DNA of 64,000 bases from Mycolicibacterium austroafricanum (GCF_902705885.1 NZ_CACSIP010000012.1:179378-243377), one strand, 5' to 3'. Positions 16,656-25,576 are shown, numbered from the stretch's first letter. A program made the numbers and translations. Notes: generated by a model from the letters alone, not told the origin.

Positions 16656-17522
16656 CTAGGCCGACGCGAGTCGCTTCTTCTCGGCCTCGACGTCGAAATC
16701 CGGTGGCGGCCAGGCCATGTTCAGGCGTTTGAGCGCCTCGATGAGGAGTTCGGTGATCGCCAGCCGGCTGTACCACTTCCGGTTGCACGGCACGATGTGC
16801 CAGGGGGCGTACTCGGTGGACGTCCGATCCAGCATCGCCTGGTAGGCCTCCTGGTAGAGCGGCCATTTCAGCCGTTCGTCGATGTCGCCCGGGTTGTACT
16901 TCCAGTACTTGTCCGGTCGCTCGAGCCGCTCGGAGAGCCGCTTCTTCTGTTCGTCGAGCGAGACGAACATCGCGACCTTCACCAGTGCGGTGCCCCCGTC
17001 GACGAGTGCGCGTTCGAAGGCGTTGATCTCGTCGTAGCGGGGCTCCCACACGTCCTGCGGCACCAGATTGTGCACGCGCACGATGAGCACGTCCTCGTAG
17101 TGGGAACGGTCGAAGACGCCGATGTGTCCAGGCGTCGGTAGTGCCTTGCGGATGCGCCACAGGTAGTGATGGGACAGCTCCTCGGGCGTCGGCCGGCCGA
17201 AGCTGGTGTACTTGATCCCCTGCGGATTCGCGTCGCCCACAACGTGTTTGACGATTCCGCCTTTGCCCGCGGTGTCCATCCCCTGCAGCACCAGCAGCAC
17301 CGACCGGGTGTCTCCCGAACGGCTGTTGGCGTAGAGCTTCTCCTGGAGCTCGGCGAAGCGCACATTGCGCTCTTCCTGCAGTGTGGGCGCGTCGGCCTTG
17401 TTGCCGCGAAACCCGGGGGTGGCGTCGGTGTCGATGTCGCGGACCTTGTCGCCGGGACGGAACATCAACTCGACGTGCGGTTCGTGCGTCCACAACGTGG
17501 GCAGATCCGGTAGCTCGCTCAC
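16656..17522 (-). CDS. Polyphosphate kinase 2 family protein
   Basis: 288 residues from a GTG at 17522. P-loop LVLQGMDTAGKGG, the Walker-B-like FDRSHYEDVL and the lid region EQKKRLSERLERPDKYWKYN identify PPK2, which transfers phosphate between polyphosphate and nucleoside mono- or diphosphates. Single-domain size points to a class I or III enzyme; AMP versus ADP preference cannot be read off safely. It ends next to repeat copy B. Its start is four bases from the end of the TetR gene, so the TetR gene and ppk2 are probably one transcription unit. M. tuberculosis carries mycolate methyltransferases at this point instead. Confidence 0.9.
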   Translation of the reverse strand: MSELPDLPTLWTHEPHVELMFRPGDKVRDIDTDATPGFRGNKADAPTLQEERNVRFAELQEKLYANSRSGDTRSVLLVLQGMDTAGKGGIVKHVVGDANPQGIKYTSFGRPTPEELSHHYLWRIRKALPTPGHIGVFDRSHYEDVLIVRVHNLVPQDVWEPRYDEINAFERALVDGGTALVKVAMFVSLDEQKKRLSERLERPDKYWKYNPGDIDERLKWPLYQEAYQAMLDRTSTEYAPWHIVPCNRKWYSRLAITELLIEALKRLNMAWPPPDFDVEAEKKRLASA

Positions 17523-17526
17523 GCCT

Positions 17527-18231
17527 CTAGTCAACCAGCCGCGGCGGAAGCACAGGTGACGGATGGGGCATCTGCCGGAACTTCTCCAGCGAGCCACCCA
17601 CCTCGACGATTCCGCACAGCGCGCTCCAGGACAGCATCGTGAGGTAGTCGATCAGTTCGTCGGACGTCATCCGCGGGTTGGACATCCAGGAGTGCGTGGC
17701 GAGTTGGACACCGCCGACGATCTGGAAAGCCCAGGGCCCGATGCCGCCGGTGTCCATCCCGACCTCGGCCATCCGCCGGCGGAACATCACGGCCAGCATC
17801 CGGGCGATGATCTGTTCGGAATCGGCGACGGCCTTGCTCTTGCTCGCCGAGTTGTTGGCCATCACGAACCGGTACGGCTCGGGCTCGTTGGCGACGGTGT
17901 CGACGTAGACCCGGATGATCTCGCGGGTGAGGTCGTAGCCGTCCAGGTTCGACGACAGTGCCGCCGCCATGTTCGGGATCAGGGTGGTCTGCGCGAAACG
18001 CATCATCACCGCGGTGGTGAGGTCGTTCTTGTCGACGAAGTAGCGGTACAGCACCGTCTTGGACACCCCGATCTCGGCGGCGATCTCGTCCATGCTGACG
18101 TTGCTGCCGCGGCTGCGGATAGCTTCGAGCGTGCCGTCGACGAGTTCGTTGCGTCGCTCGACCTTGTGCTTGTGCCAGCGTCGTTTGCGGCCATCGGTCT
18201 TGACCGCCACCGGCGGGGATTGCTGTGCCAC
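17527..18231 (-). CDS. TetR-family transcriptional regulator (Rv0472c-like)
   Basis: 234 residues from a GTG at 18231. The helix-turn-helix lies at about residues 35-80 (LEAIRSRGSNVSMDEIAAEI, VSKTVLYRYFVDKNDL). A strongly basic leader (GRKRRWHKHKVERRNEL) precedes it. The C-terminal ligand domain is of ordinary length. It diverges from the DUF445 gene and precedes ppk2 by four bases, so it may control either. Ligand unknown. Confidence 0.88.
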   Translation of the reverse strand: MAQQSPPVAVKTDGRKRRWHKHKVERRNELVDGTLEAIRSRGSNVSMDEIAAEIGVSKTVLYRYFVDKNDLTTAVMMRFAQTTLIPNMAAALSSNLDGYDLTREIIRVYVDTVANEPEPYRFVMANNSASKSKAVADSEQIIARMLAVMFRRRMAEVGMDTGGIGPWAFQIVGGVQLATHSWMSNPRMTSDELIDYLTMLSWSALCGIVEVGGSLEKFRQMPHPSPVLPPRLVD

Positions 18232-18305
18232 GTTCGCGGTAATCCATTCCCTAGTCCCCGTCGATGATACGGCGGCCGGCAGGACGCGCAGGCTGGCGGG
18301 ACACG

Positions 18306-19670
18306 GTGGCCGTCGACATCACAGCCGGGCCAGTTGCTGACGTAGCGGATGATGTAGAGGTGGCACACAGAACCGACGTCGGAGCGCGGCCCAGCTTCGC
18401 CGAAACCCTAGCCGGGGCCGACTCAGCCTCCGACGCCGAACGCAGGCGCGGTCTGCGCAGGATGAAGGCCGTGGCCCTGAGCTTCCTGCTCGGTGCCACG
18501 GTCATCTTCCTGGTGTGCACGTGGGCCCAGTCCCAAGGAGCGGCGCCGTGGGTCGGCTATGTCCGGGCGGCCGCCGAGGCCGGCATGATCGGCGCGCTGG
18601 CCGACTGGTTCGCCGTCACCGCGCTGTTCAAGCACCCACTGGGCATCCCGATCCCGCACACCGCGATCATCAAGCGCAAGAAGGACCAGCTCGGCGAGGG
18701 CCTCGGTGACTTCGTCCGGGAGAACTTCATGTCACCCGAGGTGGTCGAGACCAAACTGCGTGGCGCCCAGGTCGCCGGCCGGATGGGGAAGTGGCTGTCC
18801 GAACCCGTGCATGCCGAGCGGGTGGCCGCCGAGGCGTCGACGGTGCTGCGGGTGCTGGTGGAGATGCTGCGGGACGAGGACGTCCAACAGGTGCTGGACC
18901 GGATGATCGTCAAGCGCATCGCCGAGCCGCAGTGGGGCCCGCCGATCGGCCGGGTGCTGGCATCCCTGTTGGAGGCGGGACGCCAGGAGGCGCTGATCCA
19001 GCTGCTCGCGGACCGGGCCTTCGAGTGGTCGCTGAACGCCGGCGAGGTCATCGAGCGGGTCATCGAGCGCGACTCGCCGTCGTGGTCGCCGCGGTGGGTG
19101 GACAGCCTGATCGGTGACCGGATCCACCGCGAACTGATGGACTTCACCGACAAGGTGCGCCGCAACCCGGACCACGAGCTTCGCCGCTCGGCCACCAAGT
19201 TCCTGTTCGAGTTCGCCGCCGACCTGCAGAACGACGAGGCGACGATCGAGCGCGCGGAGAACGTCAAGAACCAGATCATGGCCCGCGACGAGGTGACCAG
19301 GGCCGCCGAGACCGCCTGGACCGCGGCCAAGCGCATCCTGATGGAAGCCGTCGACGACCCGAGCTCGACGCTGCGGGCCCGTATCGCCGACGCGGTGGTG
19401 CACATCGGGGAGTCCCTACGCGACGACTCCGACCTGCGCGACAAGGTCGACAACTGGATCGTGCGGGCCGCTCAGCATCTGGTCGGCCAGTATGGGACGG
19501 AGATCACAGCGATCATCACCGAGACCATCGAACGCTGGGACGCCGAGGAGGCGAGCCGCCGGATCGAACTGCACGTCGGGCGTGACCTGCAATTCATCCG
19601 GATCAATGGCACCGTGGTAGGTGCACTGGCTGGGCTGGTCATCTATTCGGTGGCGCACCTACTGTTCTGA
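18306..19670 (+). CDS. DUF445 membrane-associated protein (Rv0473-like)
   Basis: About 454 residues from a GTG at 18306; an in-frame ATG at 18264 would add 14 residues. A membrane helix AVALSFLLGATVIFLVCTWA near residue 60 is followed by GYVRAAAEAGMIGALADWFA, the DUF445 signature, then a long mostly helical region (VKNQIMARDEVTRAAETAWT) and a final hydrophobic anchor VGALAGLVIYSVAHLLF. Members occur widely in bacteria (YjiN family) without a proven function. It diverges from the TetR gene, with fewer than 75 bases for both promoters. Confidence 0.82.
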   Translation: MAVDITAGPVADVADDVEVAHRTDVGARPSFAETLAGADSASDAERRRGLRRMKAVALSFLLGATVIFLVCTWAQSQGAAPWVGYVRAAAEAGMIGALADWFAVTALFKHPLGIPIPHTAIIKRKKDQLGEGLGDFVRENFMSPEVVETKLRGAQVAGRMGKWLSEPVHAERVAAEASTVLRVLVEMLRDEDVQQVLDRMIVKRIAEPQWGPPIGRVLASLLEAGRQEALIQLLADRAFEWSLNAGEVIERVIERDSPSWSPRWVDSLIGDRIHRELMDFTDKVRRNPDHELRRSATKFLFEFAADLQNDEATIERAENVKNQIMARDEVTRAAETAWTAAKRILMEAVDDPSSTLRARIADAVVHIGESLRDDSDLRDKVDNWIVRAAQHLVGQYGTEITAIITETIERWDAEEASRRIELHVGRDLQFIRINGTVVGALAGLVIYSVAHLLF

Positions 19671-19760
19671 CCTGCGCTAGCTAGTGCTTGCAAAAGTTAG
19701 CACCCCGTCGTACGGTTGGGTTGTAGCTGTTCGGTTACCCAACGCAACGAGAGGGCAATC

Positions 19761-20276
19761 ATGTCGCAGGATGAAAATCTTGCCGCTGTCGTGTCCAACG
19801 CTGCGCAGGACATCGGGAGCTTCATCCGGAGCCAGCGCGAAGCCGCGCAGGTGTCCGTGCGGCAACTCGCCGAGAAGGCAGGTGTCAGCAATCCCTACCT
19901 CAGCCAGATCGAGCGCGGACTGCGGAAACCCTCCGCCGATGTGCTCAACCAGATCGCCAAGGCACTGCGGGTCTCTGCTGAGGTGCTCTACATCCGGGCC
20001 GGGATTCTCGAGCCGGCGGAGCCGGGCGAGGTTCGGGACGCCATCGTCACCGACACGGCGATCAACGAGCGGCAGAAGCAGGTGCTGCTCGACATCTACA
20101 CGTCGTTCTGCCAGCAGAACGAGGCCGCCCTTCTCGAAGCCGCACAGGCGATAGGCGCGCAGGACACCACCGAAGTCAGCGAAGCAGATGAGGAGCCGAC
20201 GACTGAACAAGACCAAAGCCCAGTCCAACGTCCGCTGCAACTCACTCAAATGCCGAACAACGACCCCAGAGCGTGA
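19761..20276 (+). CDS. XRE-family helix-turn-helix regulator upstream of hbhA
   Basis: 171 residues from the ATG at 19761, preceded by GAGAGGG. Residues about 14-72 are an XRE domain: [40 protein letters not shown]. The tail is acidic and low-complexity ([15 protein letters not shown]). Position matches Rv0474. Upstream, GTGCTTGCAAAAGTTAGCAC (19684-19703) is an inverted repeat with five-base arms (gtgct/agcac), a plausible autoregulatory site. hbhA starts 17 bases downstream, so the regulator and hbhA are likely co-transcribed. Confidence 0.88.
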   Translation: MSQDENLAAVVSNAAQDIGSFIRSQREAAQVSVRQLAEKAGVSNPYLSQIERGLRKPSADVLNQIAKALRVSAEVLYIRAGILEPAEPGEVRDAIVTDTAINERQKQVLLDIYTSFCQQNEAALLEAAQAIGAQDTTEVSEADEEPTTEQDQSPVQRPLQLTQMPNNDPRA

Positions 20277-20293
20277 AACGAAAGGAAATGACC

Positions 20294-20917
20294 ATGGCTG
20301 AGAAGAACCAGATCGAGATCGACGACCTGAAGGCCCCGCTGCTCGCCGCCGTCGGCGCTGCCGACCTGGCCCTCGAGCGAGTCAACGAGATCGTCGCGGC
20401 ACTGCGTGAGCGTGCCGGCGATGCCCGCACCGACGCCGAGGCCCGTGCCGAGGCGAGCCGTGCGCGCATCAACAAGCTGCAGGAAGAGTTGCCGTCGCAG
20501 TTCGACGACATCCGCGACCGGCTCACCTCCGACGAACTGCGCAAGTTCGCCGACAGCTACGCCGAGGCCGCGCAGACCACCTACAACAAGCTCATCGAGC
20601 GCGGTGAGGCCGCGCTGGAGCGCCTGCGTAGCCAGCCCGCACTGGGAGAGGCCGCCAACCGCGTCGAGGGATACACCGACCAGGCCGTCGAGCTGACCCA
20701 GGAAGCGCTGGGCAACGTGGCCACGCAGACCCGTGCGGTCGGCGAGCGTGCCGCCAAGCTGGTCGGCGTCGAGCTGCCGAAGAAGGCCGAGTCCGCTGCC
20801 GAGCCGGTGAAGAAGGCCGCCAACAAGGCTCCTGCCAAGAAGGCCCCGGCCAAGAAGGCCCCGGCGAAGAAGGCTCCTGCCAAGAAGGCGCCGGCCAAGA
20901 AGGTCACCCAGAAGTAG
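20294..20917 (+). CDS. hbhA: Heparin-binding haemagglutinin HbhA
   Basis: 207 residues from the ATG at 20294 (AAAGGA at 20281-20286); an in-frame ATG at 20288 is less likely. The start [20 protein letters not shown] matches HbhA. A long coiled-coil helix fills residues 10-165, and [19 protein letters not shown] is conserved. The C-terminus is a lysine-rich tail of KKAPA repeats ending KKVTQK, which in M. tuberculosis is methylated and binds heparan sulfate on epithelial cells. The tail repeats come from 15-base DNA repeats and can vary in number. In environmental mycobacteria HbhA is linked to aggregation and lipid inclusions. Confidence 0.95.
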   Translation: MAEKNQIEIDDLKAPLLAAVGAADLALERVNEIVAALRERAGDARTDAEARAEASRARINKLQEELPSQFDDIRDRLTSDELRKFADSYAEAAQTTYNKLIERGEAALERLRSQPALGEAANRVEGYTDQAVELTQEALGNVATQTRAVGERAAKLVGVELPKKAESAAEPVKKAANKAPAKKAPAKKAPAKKAPAKKAPAKKVTQK

Positions 20918-20936
20918 GCACACCGGAGTTCGACCG

Positions 20937-20998
20937 GAGGACGTAACCCGCATAGGCTGTCGAGCGTGGAGCTCCAAGGCTTGGTGGGTTACGTCCTC
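20937..20998 (+). promoter_or_regulatory. 13-bp perfect inverted repeat across a start codon
   Basis: gaggacgtaaccc (20937-20949) and gggttacgtcctc (20986-20998) are exact inverted copies with a 36-base loop that contains the GTG start (20966) of the next gene. In RNA the stem would pair leader bases with codons 7-11. It could modulate translation or end transcription after hbhA. The structure is seen; the function is inferred. Confidence 0.6.
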
Positions 20999-21247
20999 TT
21001 CGCTTTACAGGTCGCTGTGCTGGTCGCGGCGGTCTATGCATTCGTGCATGCGGCCATGCAGCGGCCGGACGCGTACACCGCGGTCGACAAGCTGACCAAG
21101 CCGGTGTGGCTGGTCATCCTCGGTGTCGGGGTGTTGCTGGCACTCGTCCTCGGCATTTTCGGCGTGGCGATCGCCGCGGCGGCCTCCGGCGTGTACCTCG
21201 TTGATGTCCGCCCGAAGATCCTTGAAGTCCAGGGGAAGTCACGCTAG
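20966..21247 (+). CDS. DUF2516 membrane protein (Rv0476-like)
   Basis: 93 residues from a GTG at 20966. Two hydrophobic helices, [20 protein letters not shown] and [20 protein letters not shown], with a conserved PDAY...KLTKPVW link, mark the small DUF2516 family. A basic tail ends [14 protein letters not shown]. Its stop shares one base with the GTG of the following secreted-protein gene. Function unknown. Confidence 0.8.
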   Translation: MELQGLVGYVLFALQVAVLVAAVYAFVHAAMQRPDAYTAVDKLTKPVWLVILGVGVLLALVLGIFGVAIAAAASGVYLVDVRPKILEVQGKSR

Positions 21248-21657
21248 TGCGCCGTCTGCTGGCTGTGGTGGCGGTCGCCTGCGCACTGCCGCTCGCCGCG
21301 CCCACCGCGTCGGCCACGCCGGTCGTCGCCGCGCCGCCGTACGTCGACCATGTCGAGTGGGCGAAGTGGGGGGACCTGTCCAGCCTCCGGGTGTATCCGA
21401 CGCCTGCCGGGCGCGGGTTGTCCGGCATGCCGGGCAGCCGGGCCCAGGCCGACGAGGCGTGGACCGAAGTGCTGGCGCTGTCCCCGGACGCGGCGATCCC
21501 CGGGATGCGGGAGCAGTTCATCTGTCACTGGCAGTTCGCCGAATTGGTCGAGCCCGGCAAGGTCAGCTGGAACCTCGAGCCGTGGCGCCCCGAGGTCGAT
21601 GAGAACCAGATGATCTCCGCCGGTTGCAATCCGGGCGGCACCGAAGAGCCCTTCTGA
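21247..21657 (+). CDS. Secreted DUF2599 protein (Rv0477-like)
   Basis: 136 residues from a GTG at 21247. An N-terminal signal peptide ([22 protein letters not shown], cleavage near residue 24) precedes a small domain with [20 protein letters not shown] and two cysteines (FICHWQ, SAGCNP) that could form a disulfide. It corresponds to a conserved secreted mycobacterial protein. Its stop overlaps the ATG of deoC (TGATG), so the three genes from 20966 are tightly coupled. Confidence 0.82.
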   Translation: MRRLLAVVAVACALPLAAPTASATPVVAAPPYVDHVEWAKWGDLSSLRVYPTPAGRGLSGMPGSRAQADEAWTEVLALSPDAAIPGMREQFICHWQFAELVEPGKVSWNLEPWRPEVDENQMISAGCNPGGTEEPF

Positions 21658-22337
21658 TGGGCTCTCGCACCCGCGCCGAGGTTGCGGCGCTGGTCGATCA
21701 CACGCTGCTCAAACCCGAGGCCACCGCGGACGACGTGGCGTCGCTGGTGGCCGAGGCCGCCGAACTCGGGGTGTTCGCGGTGTGTGTGTCGCCGTCGATG
21801 GTGGTGGTGGCCCGACGCGCGCTTTCGGAGGTGCCGAAGCTGGCCGCCGTCGTGGGTTTCCCGTCAGGCAAGCACCTTTCGTCGGTGAAGGCCGGTGAAG
21901 CGCACGCCGCCGTCGCCGACGGTGCCCACGAGATCGACATGGTGATCGACGTCGGGGCCGCGCTGAGCGGGGACTTCGACGCCGTTCGCGGCGATGTCGC
22001 GGCGGTCCGCGACGCCATCGGCGAGGACGTCGTGCTGAAGGTCATCGTGGAATCAGCGGCCCTGCTGAGCCTCGGGGACGAGCGCACGCTGATCGATGCC
22101 TGCCGGGCCGCCGAAGCCGGCCGAGCGGATTTCGTCAAGACCTCCACCGGGTTTCACCCGAGTGGGGGAGCGTCGGTCCGTGCGGTGGAACTGATGGCCG
22201 AGGCCGTCGGAACCCGATTGGGCATCAAAGCCAGTGGCGGCATCCGCACGGCCGCGGACGCCTCGGCGCTGCTCGACGCCGGCGCCACCCGATTGGGGCT
22301 GTCCGGCACCCGCGCGGTACTCGACGGTCTGGGCTGA
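21657..22337 (+). CDS. deoC: Deoxyribose-phosphate aldolase
   Basis: 226 residues from the ATG at 21657. Start [16 protein letters not shown], Schiff-base region [12 protein letters not shown], and [18 protein letters not shown] with the active-site lysine in VKTSTGF are diagnostic; a second lysine follows in [10 protein letters not shown]. It cleaves 2-deoxyribose-5-phosphate to acetaldehyde and glyceraldehyde-3-phosphate in nucleoside salvage. It overlaps the upstream gene and ends two bases from the convergent Rv0479c-like gene. Confidence 0.96.
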   Translation: MGSRTRAEVAALVDHTLLKPEATADDVASLVAEAAELGVFAVCVSPSMVVVARRALSEVPKLAAVVGFPSGKHLSSVKAGEAHAAVADGAHEIDMVIDVGAALSGDFDAVRGDVAAVRDAIGEDVVLKVIVESAALLSLGDERTLIDACRAAEAGRADFVKTSTGFHPSGGASVRAVELMAEAVGTRLGIKASGGIRTAADASALLDAGATRLGLSGTRAVLDGLG

Positions 22338-22339
22338 AC

Positions 22340-23236
22340 CTACAGTCCGGCGAAGCAGGGGTCTTCTGTCTGCTTCGGGATCGATGCGTTGCGGGTCGAG
22401 AACTGGCTCGCCACACCGGTATCGGTGACCTCGATGGAATCTACCCGGATGTCCATCGGGTAGTCCTGGGTCAGCTCCGCGGTGAACGCGTCCAGCGCCG
22501 GCTGCACGATCTCCCGCGGCAGTGTGAAGCCGAGCCCGGTCAGGTTCTCCACCTGCAGCGAGATGCCGCCGTCGACGACCTCGGGGCGAGTGGTGATGCT
22601 GCCCAGCGCACCTTCGAGTTCGATGGTCCCGTCCGCCGGGTTGGTCGTCACGCCGGTCACGAAGCTGCCGACCAGCGGGATGGCGCGCTGAATGGTCTCC
22701 TTGATGCCCTGGGCGGTCCAGTTGATGTTGGCCACCAGCGAGCCCACCGACCCACCCGAGGTGGGGGTGTCCTCCAGGCGCACGTCGTTGATGTCGAGGT
22801 TCAGCTTCATTCCGCGGGCGTCGCGCAGCTGGTTGCCCGCGGTCTCGATCCTGATGTTGGTGTAGTGGCCCGACACATGCTGGACCAGGAACGGCGGGAA
22901 CACCCCGAACGACGCGGTGACGTCGTCTCGCACCACGCACTCGACCACCGAGGCGACCACGGTGTCGGCGCGGTTGCGGGCGTACAGCTCACCGCCGAGC
23001 AGCCCGGCGAACACCAGTGCCACGACGATGACGACGGCCAGCACGATGGAGAGTGGATCGCTGAAGATCTTCTTGAACTTCGCCGGCAACGAGGAATCCT
23101 CCTCCTCTGGGGGGCCAGGGGGCGTCTGCCCGGGCGTATAGCCCTGGGGGGGAAATCCGTCTGGCGGGTTCTGCGCGAAGGGTGGCTGTGGTGGGCCGGG
23201 CGGCTGCTGCGGCTGACGGGCCCAGGGATCGGTCAC
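22340..23236 (-). CDS. LmeA-family DUF2993 membrane-anchored protein (Rv0479c-like)
   Basis: 298 residues from a GTG at 23236. A proline/glutamine-rich cytosolic leader (residues 1-45) precedes one membrane helix (PLSIVLAVVIVVALVFAGLL). The remainder is DUF2993: GMKLNLDINDVRLEDTPT, LVANINWTAQGIKETIQRAI, SLQVENLTGLGFTLP. The family includes LmeA, a periplasmic phosphoinositide-binding protein needed for lipomannan elongation. The start overlaps the end of the hydrolase gene by four bases, so they form one unit. Lipid-binding role inferred from the family. Confidence 0.82.
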   Translation of the reverse strand: MTDPWARQPQQPPGPPQPPFAQNPPDGFPPQGYTPGQTPPGPPEEEDSSLPAKFKKIFSDPLSIVLAVVIVVALVFAGLLGGELYARNRADTVVASVVECVVRDDVTASFGVFPPFLVQHVSGHYTNIRIETAGNQLRDARGMKLNLDINDVRLEDTPTSGGSVGSLVANINWTAQGIKETIQRAIPLVGSFVTGVTTNPADGTIELEGALGSITTRPEVVDGGISLQVENLTGLGFTLPREIVQPALDAFTAELTQDYPMDIRVDSIEVTDTGVASQFSTRNASIPKQTEDPCFAGL

Positions 23237-24060
23237 CTGAGCGATTCTGCCTTACCCCGATGAGTGATCCCTGAGCGGTTACGCATCACCGCGACCGCCT
23301 CGCGGGCCTTGCGTGCGGCTTCCAGGTCGATGTCGCAGACCAGCAACTGTGGGTCGCTGCCCGCCGATGCCAGAACCTCGCCGAGCGCAGAGGCGACGAC
23401 GCTGCCACCCACACCCGTCGGACCCTCCGTGGCGATCTGGTCGCCGGGGTAGGCCTGCCCGACGGCGGCGACCACGCTGTTCGTGTCGATCGCGCGGGCG
23501 CGGGCCAGCAGTGTCCACTGGTCGAGTTTGCCCGGCCCGGCGCCCCAGGATGCGTGCGCGGTGATCACTTCGGCGCCCCGCTCGGCCAACTCGACGTACA
23601 GCTCGGGAAACCGGATGTCGTAACACAGCGACAGGCCGACGGTGACAGGTCCAGAGCCGTCGTCGACCTCGATGACCACCGGTTCCCGGCCCGGCGCGAC
23701 GGACTTGGACTCGGCGAAGCCGAACGCGTCGTAGAGGTGGATCTTGTCGTAGCGAGCGTCCACCCCCGGACCGGTCGCCAGCAGCGTGTTGGTGACCCGG
23801 CCGTCACCGACGGGGGCGAACATACCCGCGACGACGACGACACCTGCGCGCCGGGCGATGTCGCGGACAGCGTCGGCCCACGGCCCGTCCAGCGGCTCCG
23901 CAACCGGCGCCAGCGGCACCCCGAAGCGACACATCGTCGCCTCGGGGAAGAGCACCAGCGTCGCGCCCGCGTCGACCGCCCGCGACGTGTAGTCCTCGAC
24001 GAGGTCGAGGTTGGCGGTCGGGTCGGTGCCGCTGCGGATCTGGGCCAACGCCACCCGCAT
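23233..24060 (-). CDS. Carbon-nitrogen hydrolase (nitrilase superfamily)
   Basis: 275 residues from the ATG at 24060; an upstream in-frame ATG at 24072 is possible but MRVALAQIRSG is the conserved start. The Glu-Lys-Cys triad is visible: E in LVLFPEATMCRFG, K in RYDKIHLYDAFG and C in LSLCYDIRFPELYVELA. The family hydrolyses amides and nitriles; omega-amidase/deaminated-glutathione amidase members look most similar. It is the Rv0480c counterpart and is co-transcribed with the DUF2993 gene downstream and probably the arginase-family gene 26 bases upstream. Natural substrate unknown. Confidence 0.88.
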   Translation of the reverse strand: MRVALAQIRSGTDPTANLDLVEDYTSRAVDAGATLVLFPEATMCRFGVPLAPVAEPLDGPWADAVRDIARRAGVVVVAGMFAPVGDGRVTNTLLATGPGVDARYDKIHLYDAFGFAESKSVAPGREPVVIEVDDGSGPVTVGLSLCYDIRFPELYVELAERGAEVITAHASWGAGPGKLDQWTLLARARAIDTNSVVAAVGQAYPGDQIATEGPTGVGGSVVASALGEVLASAGSDPQLLVCDIDLEAARKAREAVAVMRNRSGITHRGKAESLR

Positions 24061-24086
24061 TTCGGAGCCCATGTCGAACAGCCTAG

Positions 24087-25235
24087 TTACGGCCCCCAGG
24101 CCGGTCGGTCCAGCGCGGCGGACTTGTGGCCGAGCTTGCCGGAGCGGACCTGTGCGGCCAGGCTGTCGAGGATCACCCGCGAGCTCATCAGCGCGGTCTG
24201 CTCGGCCCAGTCGTAGGGAGGCGAGCACTCCACGACCTCGATCCCCGCGAGACCGGGCTCGGAGACCATCTTGACCAGGTTGAGGGCCTCGCGCGGCAGC
24301 AGGCCGCCCGGCTCGGGCCAGCCCGTTCCCGGCACGAACCCGGCGTCGATGACGTCGATGTCGAACGACAGGTACACCGCCTTGGCGCCCTTCCAGGCGA
24401 TCTCGAGCGCCATCTCCGCGATCTTCTCGACCCCGACTCGCTCGACGTCGCCGACGGTGATCACCGTCGACTTGCGATCCCGGCCCACCTTCACGCCTTC
24501 ACGCGGGCTCTGCCAGCCGCCGATACCGATCTGCACCAGGTTGGTCGCCGGCGCGTTCTTGATGTTGGTCGCGTGGAACCACGGGGTGGTGTGCATCCGC
24601 TCGTCGAGGTCGGTCTCCTGGGTGTCGACGTGGCGGTCGAAATGGATGATGCCGATGTTGCCGTCCATGTAGGGGGCCAGCCCTCGGACGGTGGGAAAGC
24701 CGATGGAGTGGTCCCCACCGAGCACGATCGGCATCACGCCCTTCTGTGCGACGTGCGCCATCGCCTGGCTGATCTGGTCGAAGGACTTCTCCAGGTTGCC
24801 CGGGATGGTGAACACGTCGCCGATGTCGACCATGTTGAGTTGCTCGCGCAGGTCGACGCCGGACTCGTAGTTGTAGGTGCCGAACAGGTTGGTCGAGCGG
24901 CGGATGCCCTGCGGGCCGAAGCGGGTGCCGGGCCGGTAGGTGGCGCCGGCGTCCAGCGGGACGCCGAAGATGGCGACCTCGGCGTCGTCGACCTGGTTGA
25001 CGTCCTCGATGAACGGGCATTTCAGGAAGGTGCCGCGCTCGCCGGCGAAGTGCGGTTTCTCCCCGCGGACGAACGTCGAGATCGTCCGGTCGTTGATCGT
25101 CGGGGCGGCCTCCAGGCCGAAGCTCAGGCCGCGGTCGATCTCCTCGCGCAGCCTGCGGTCCGACAGGTTCGCCTCGGCTTGTTGCGCCCAGGCGCCCTCG
25201 GCGTTGGGCAGTGACGGGTCGGGTGCATCGGACAC
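24087..25235 (-). CDS. Arginase/agmatinase-family hydrolase, candidate guanidine hydrolase
   Basis: 382 residues from a GTG at 25235 behind GAGGAG. Ureohydrolase metal ligands are present: H176 (GGDHS), D200, H202 and D204 (HFDRHVDTQ), D292 and D294 (SFDIDVIDAG). Compared with textbook agmatinase, FDAHxD is FDRHVD and the DP after SxDxD is DAG; the protein is also 60-70 residues longer, with an N-terminal extension. That pattern and length recall the nickel-dependent guanidine hydrolase group (Synechocystis Sll1077), long annotated as agmatinase. The gene diverges from a transporter whose leader is a guanidine-I riboswitch. I infer hydrolysis of guanidine or a guanidino compound to urea; agmatine is the alternative. 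Confidence 0.8.
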   Translation of the reverse strand: MSDAPDPSLPNAEGAWAQQAEANLSDRRLREEIDRGLSFGLEAAPTINDRTISTFVRGEKPHFAGERGTFLKCPFIEDVNQVDDAEVAIFGVPLDAGATYRPGTRFGPQGIRRSTNLFGTYNYESGVDLREQLNMVDIGDVFTIPGNLEKSFDQISQAMAHVAQKGVMPIVLGGDHSIGFPTVRGLAPYMDGNIGIIHFDRHVDTQETDLDERMHTTPWFHATNIKNAPATNLVQIGIGGWQSPREGVKVGRDRKSTVITVGDVERVGVEKIAEMALEIAWKGAKAVYLSFDIDVIDAGFVPGTGWPEPGGLLPREALNLVKMVSEPGLAGIEVVECSPPYDWAEQTALMSSRVILDSLAAQVRSGKLGHKSAALDRPAWGP

Positions 25236-25447
25236 TTGTGCTCCTCAACGCGCCGTCTTGTCGCTGACCGGGTACGACGCACCTCGTCCGGGGAACCGGT
25301 TCGCACGGCCCCTGCGGAACATTGTTGGCACAGCCGCGAATTCCTGTCCAGCGCTAACGGAAACGTAGCGTTTACACCGCGCGCGACCTGACGTAACGAT
25401 TCGGGTTTTTCCTGGATGCCGACCCACTCAGAAAACAAGCGTGTGGG

Positions 25448-25550
25448 GCGCGTCTAGGGTTCCGCCGTTCGCGGGTCTGGTCCGAGAGACGCAGGCGGCC
25501 CGGCGGTGATGCCGGGGTCGTTCCACGGCGGGATAAAAGCCCGGGAGACT
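25448..25550 (+). ncRNA. Guanidine-I (ykkC class) riboswitch in the symporter leader
   Basis: Three blocks of the ykkC/guanidine-I consensus occur in order and spacing: ctagggttccg (25454-25464), ggtctggtccgagag (25474-25488) and ccacggcgggataaaagc followed by ccgggaga (25523-25548). This class is an ON switch for free guanidinium. It lies 27 bases before the symporter ATG (25577). The ribosome site AGGAGG (25564-25569) could pair with ctcc at 25548-25551, a possible translational switch; no clear terminator is seen. The rest of the 341-base gap (25236-25447) holds the divergent promoters; I see no gene or second riboswitch there. Confidence 0.88.
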
Positions 25551-25576
25551 CCAGCGTTTCATCAGGAGGCTCCAGC

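Noticed and set aside
19681..19703. A CIRCE-like element (HrcA site) before the XRE gene
   Set aside because: The TTAGCAC word is present but the arms point the wrong way and only five bases pair; treated as a possible XRE site.
20800..20917. Tandem repeats in hbhA as a CRISPR or minisatellite
   Set aside because: They encode the expected KKAPA heparin-binding tail; no spacers.
25236..25447. A second guanidine or other riboswitch on the minus strand before the hydrolase gene
   Set aside because: I read the reverse complement and found none of the conserved guanidine-I, -II or -III blocks.
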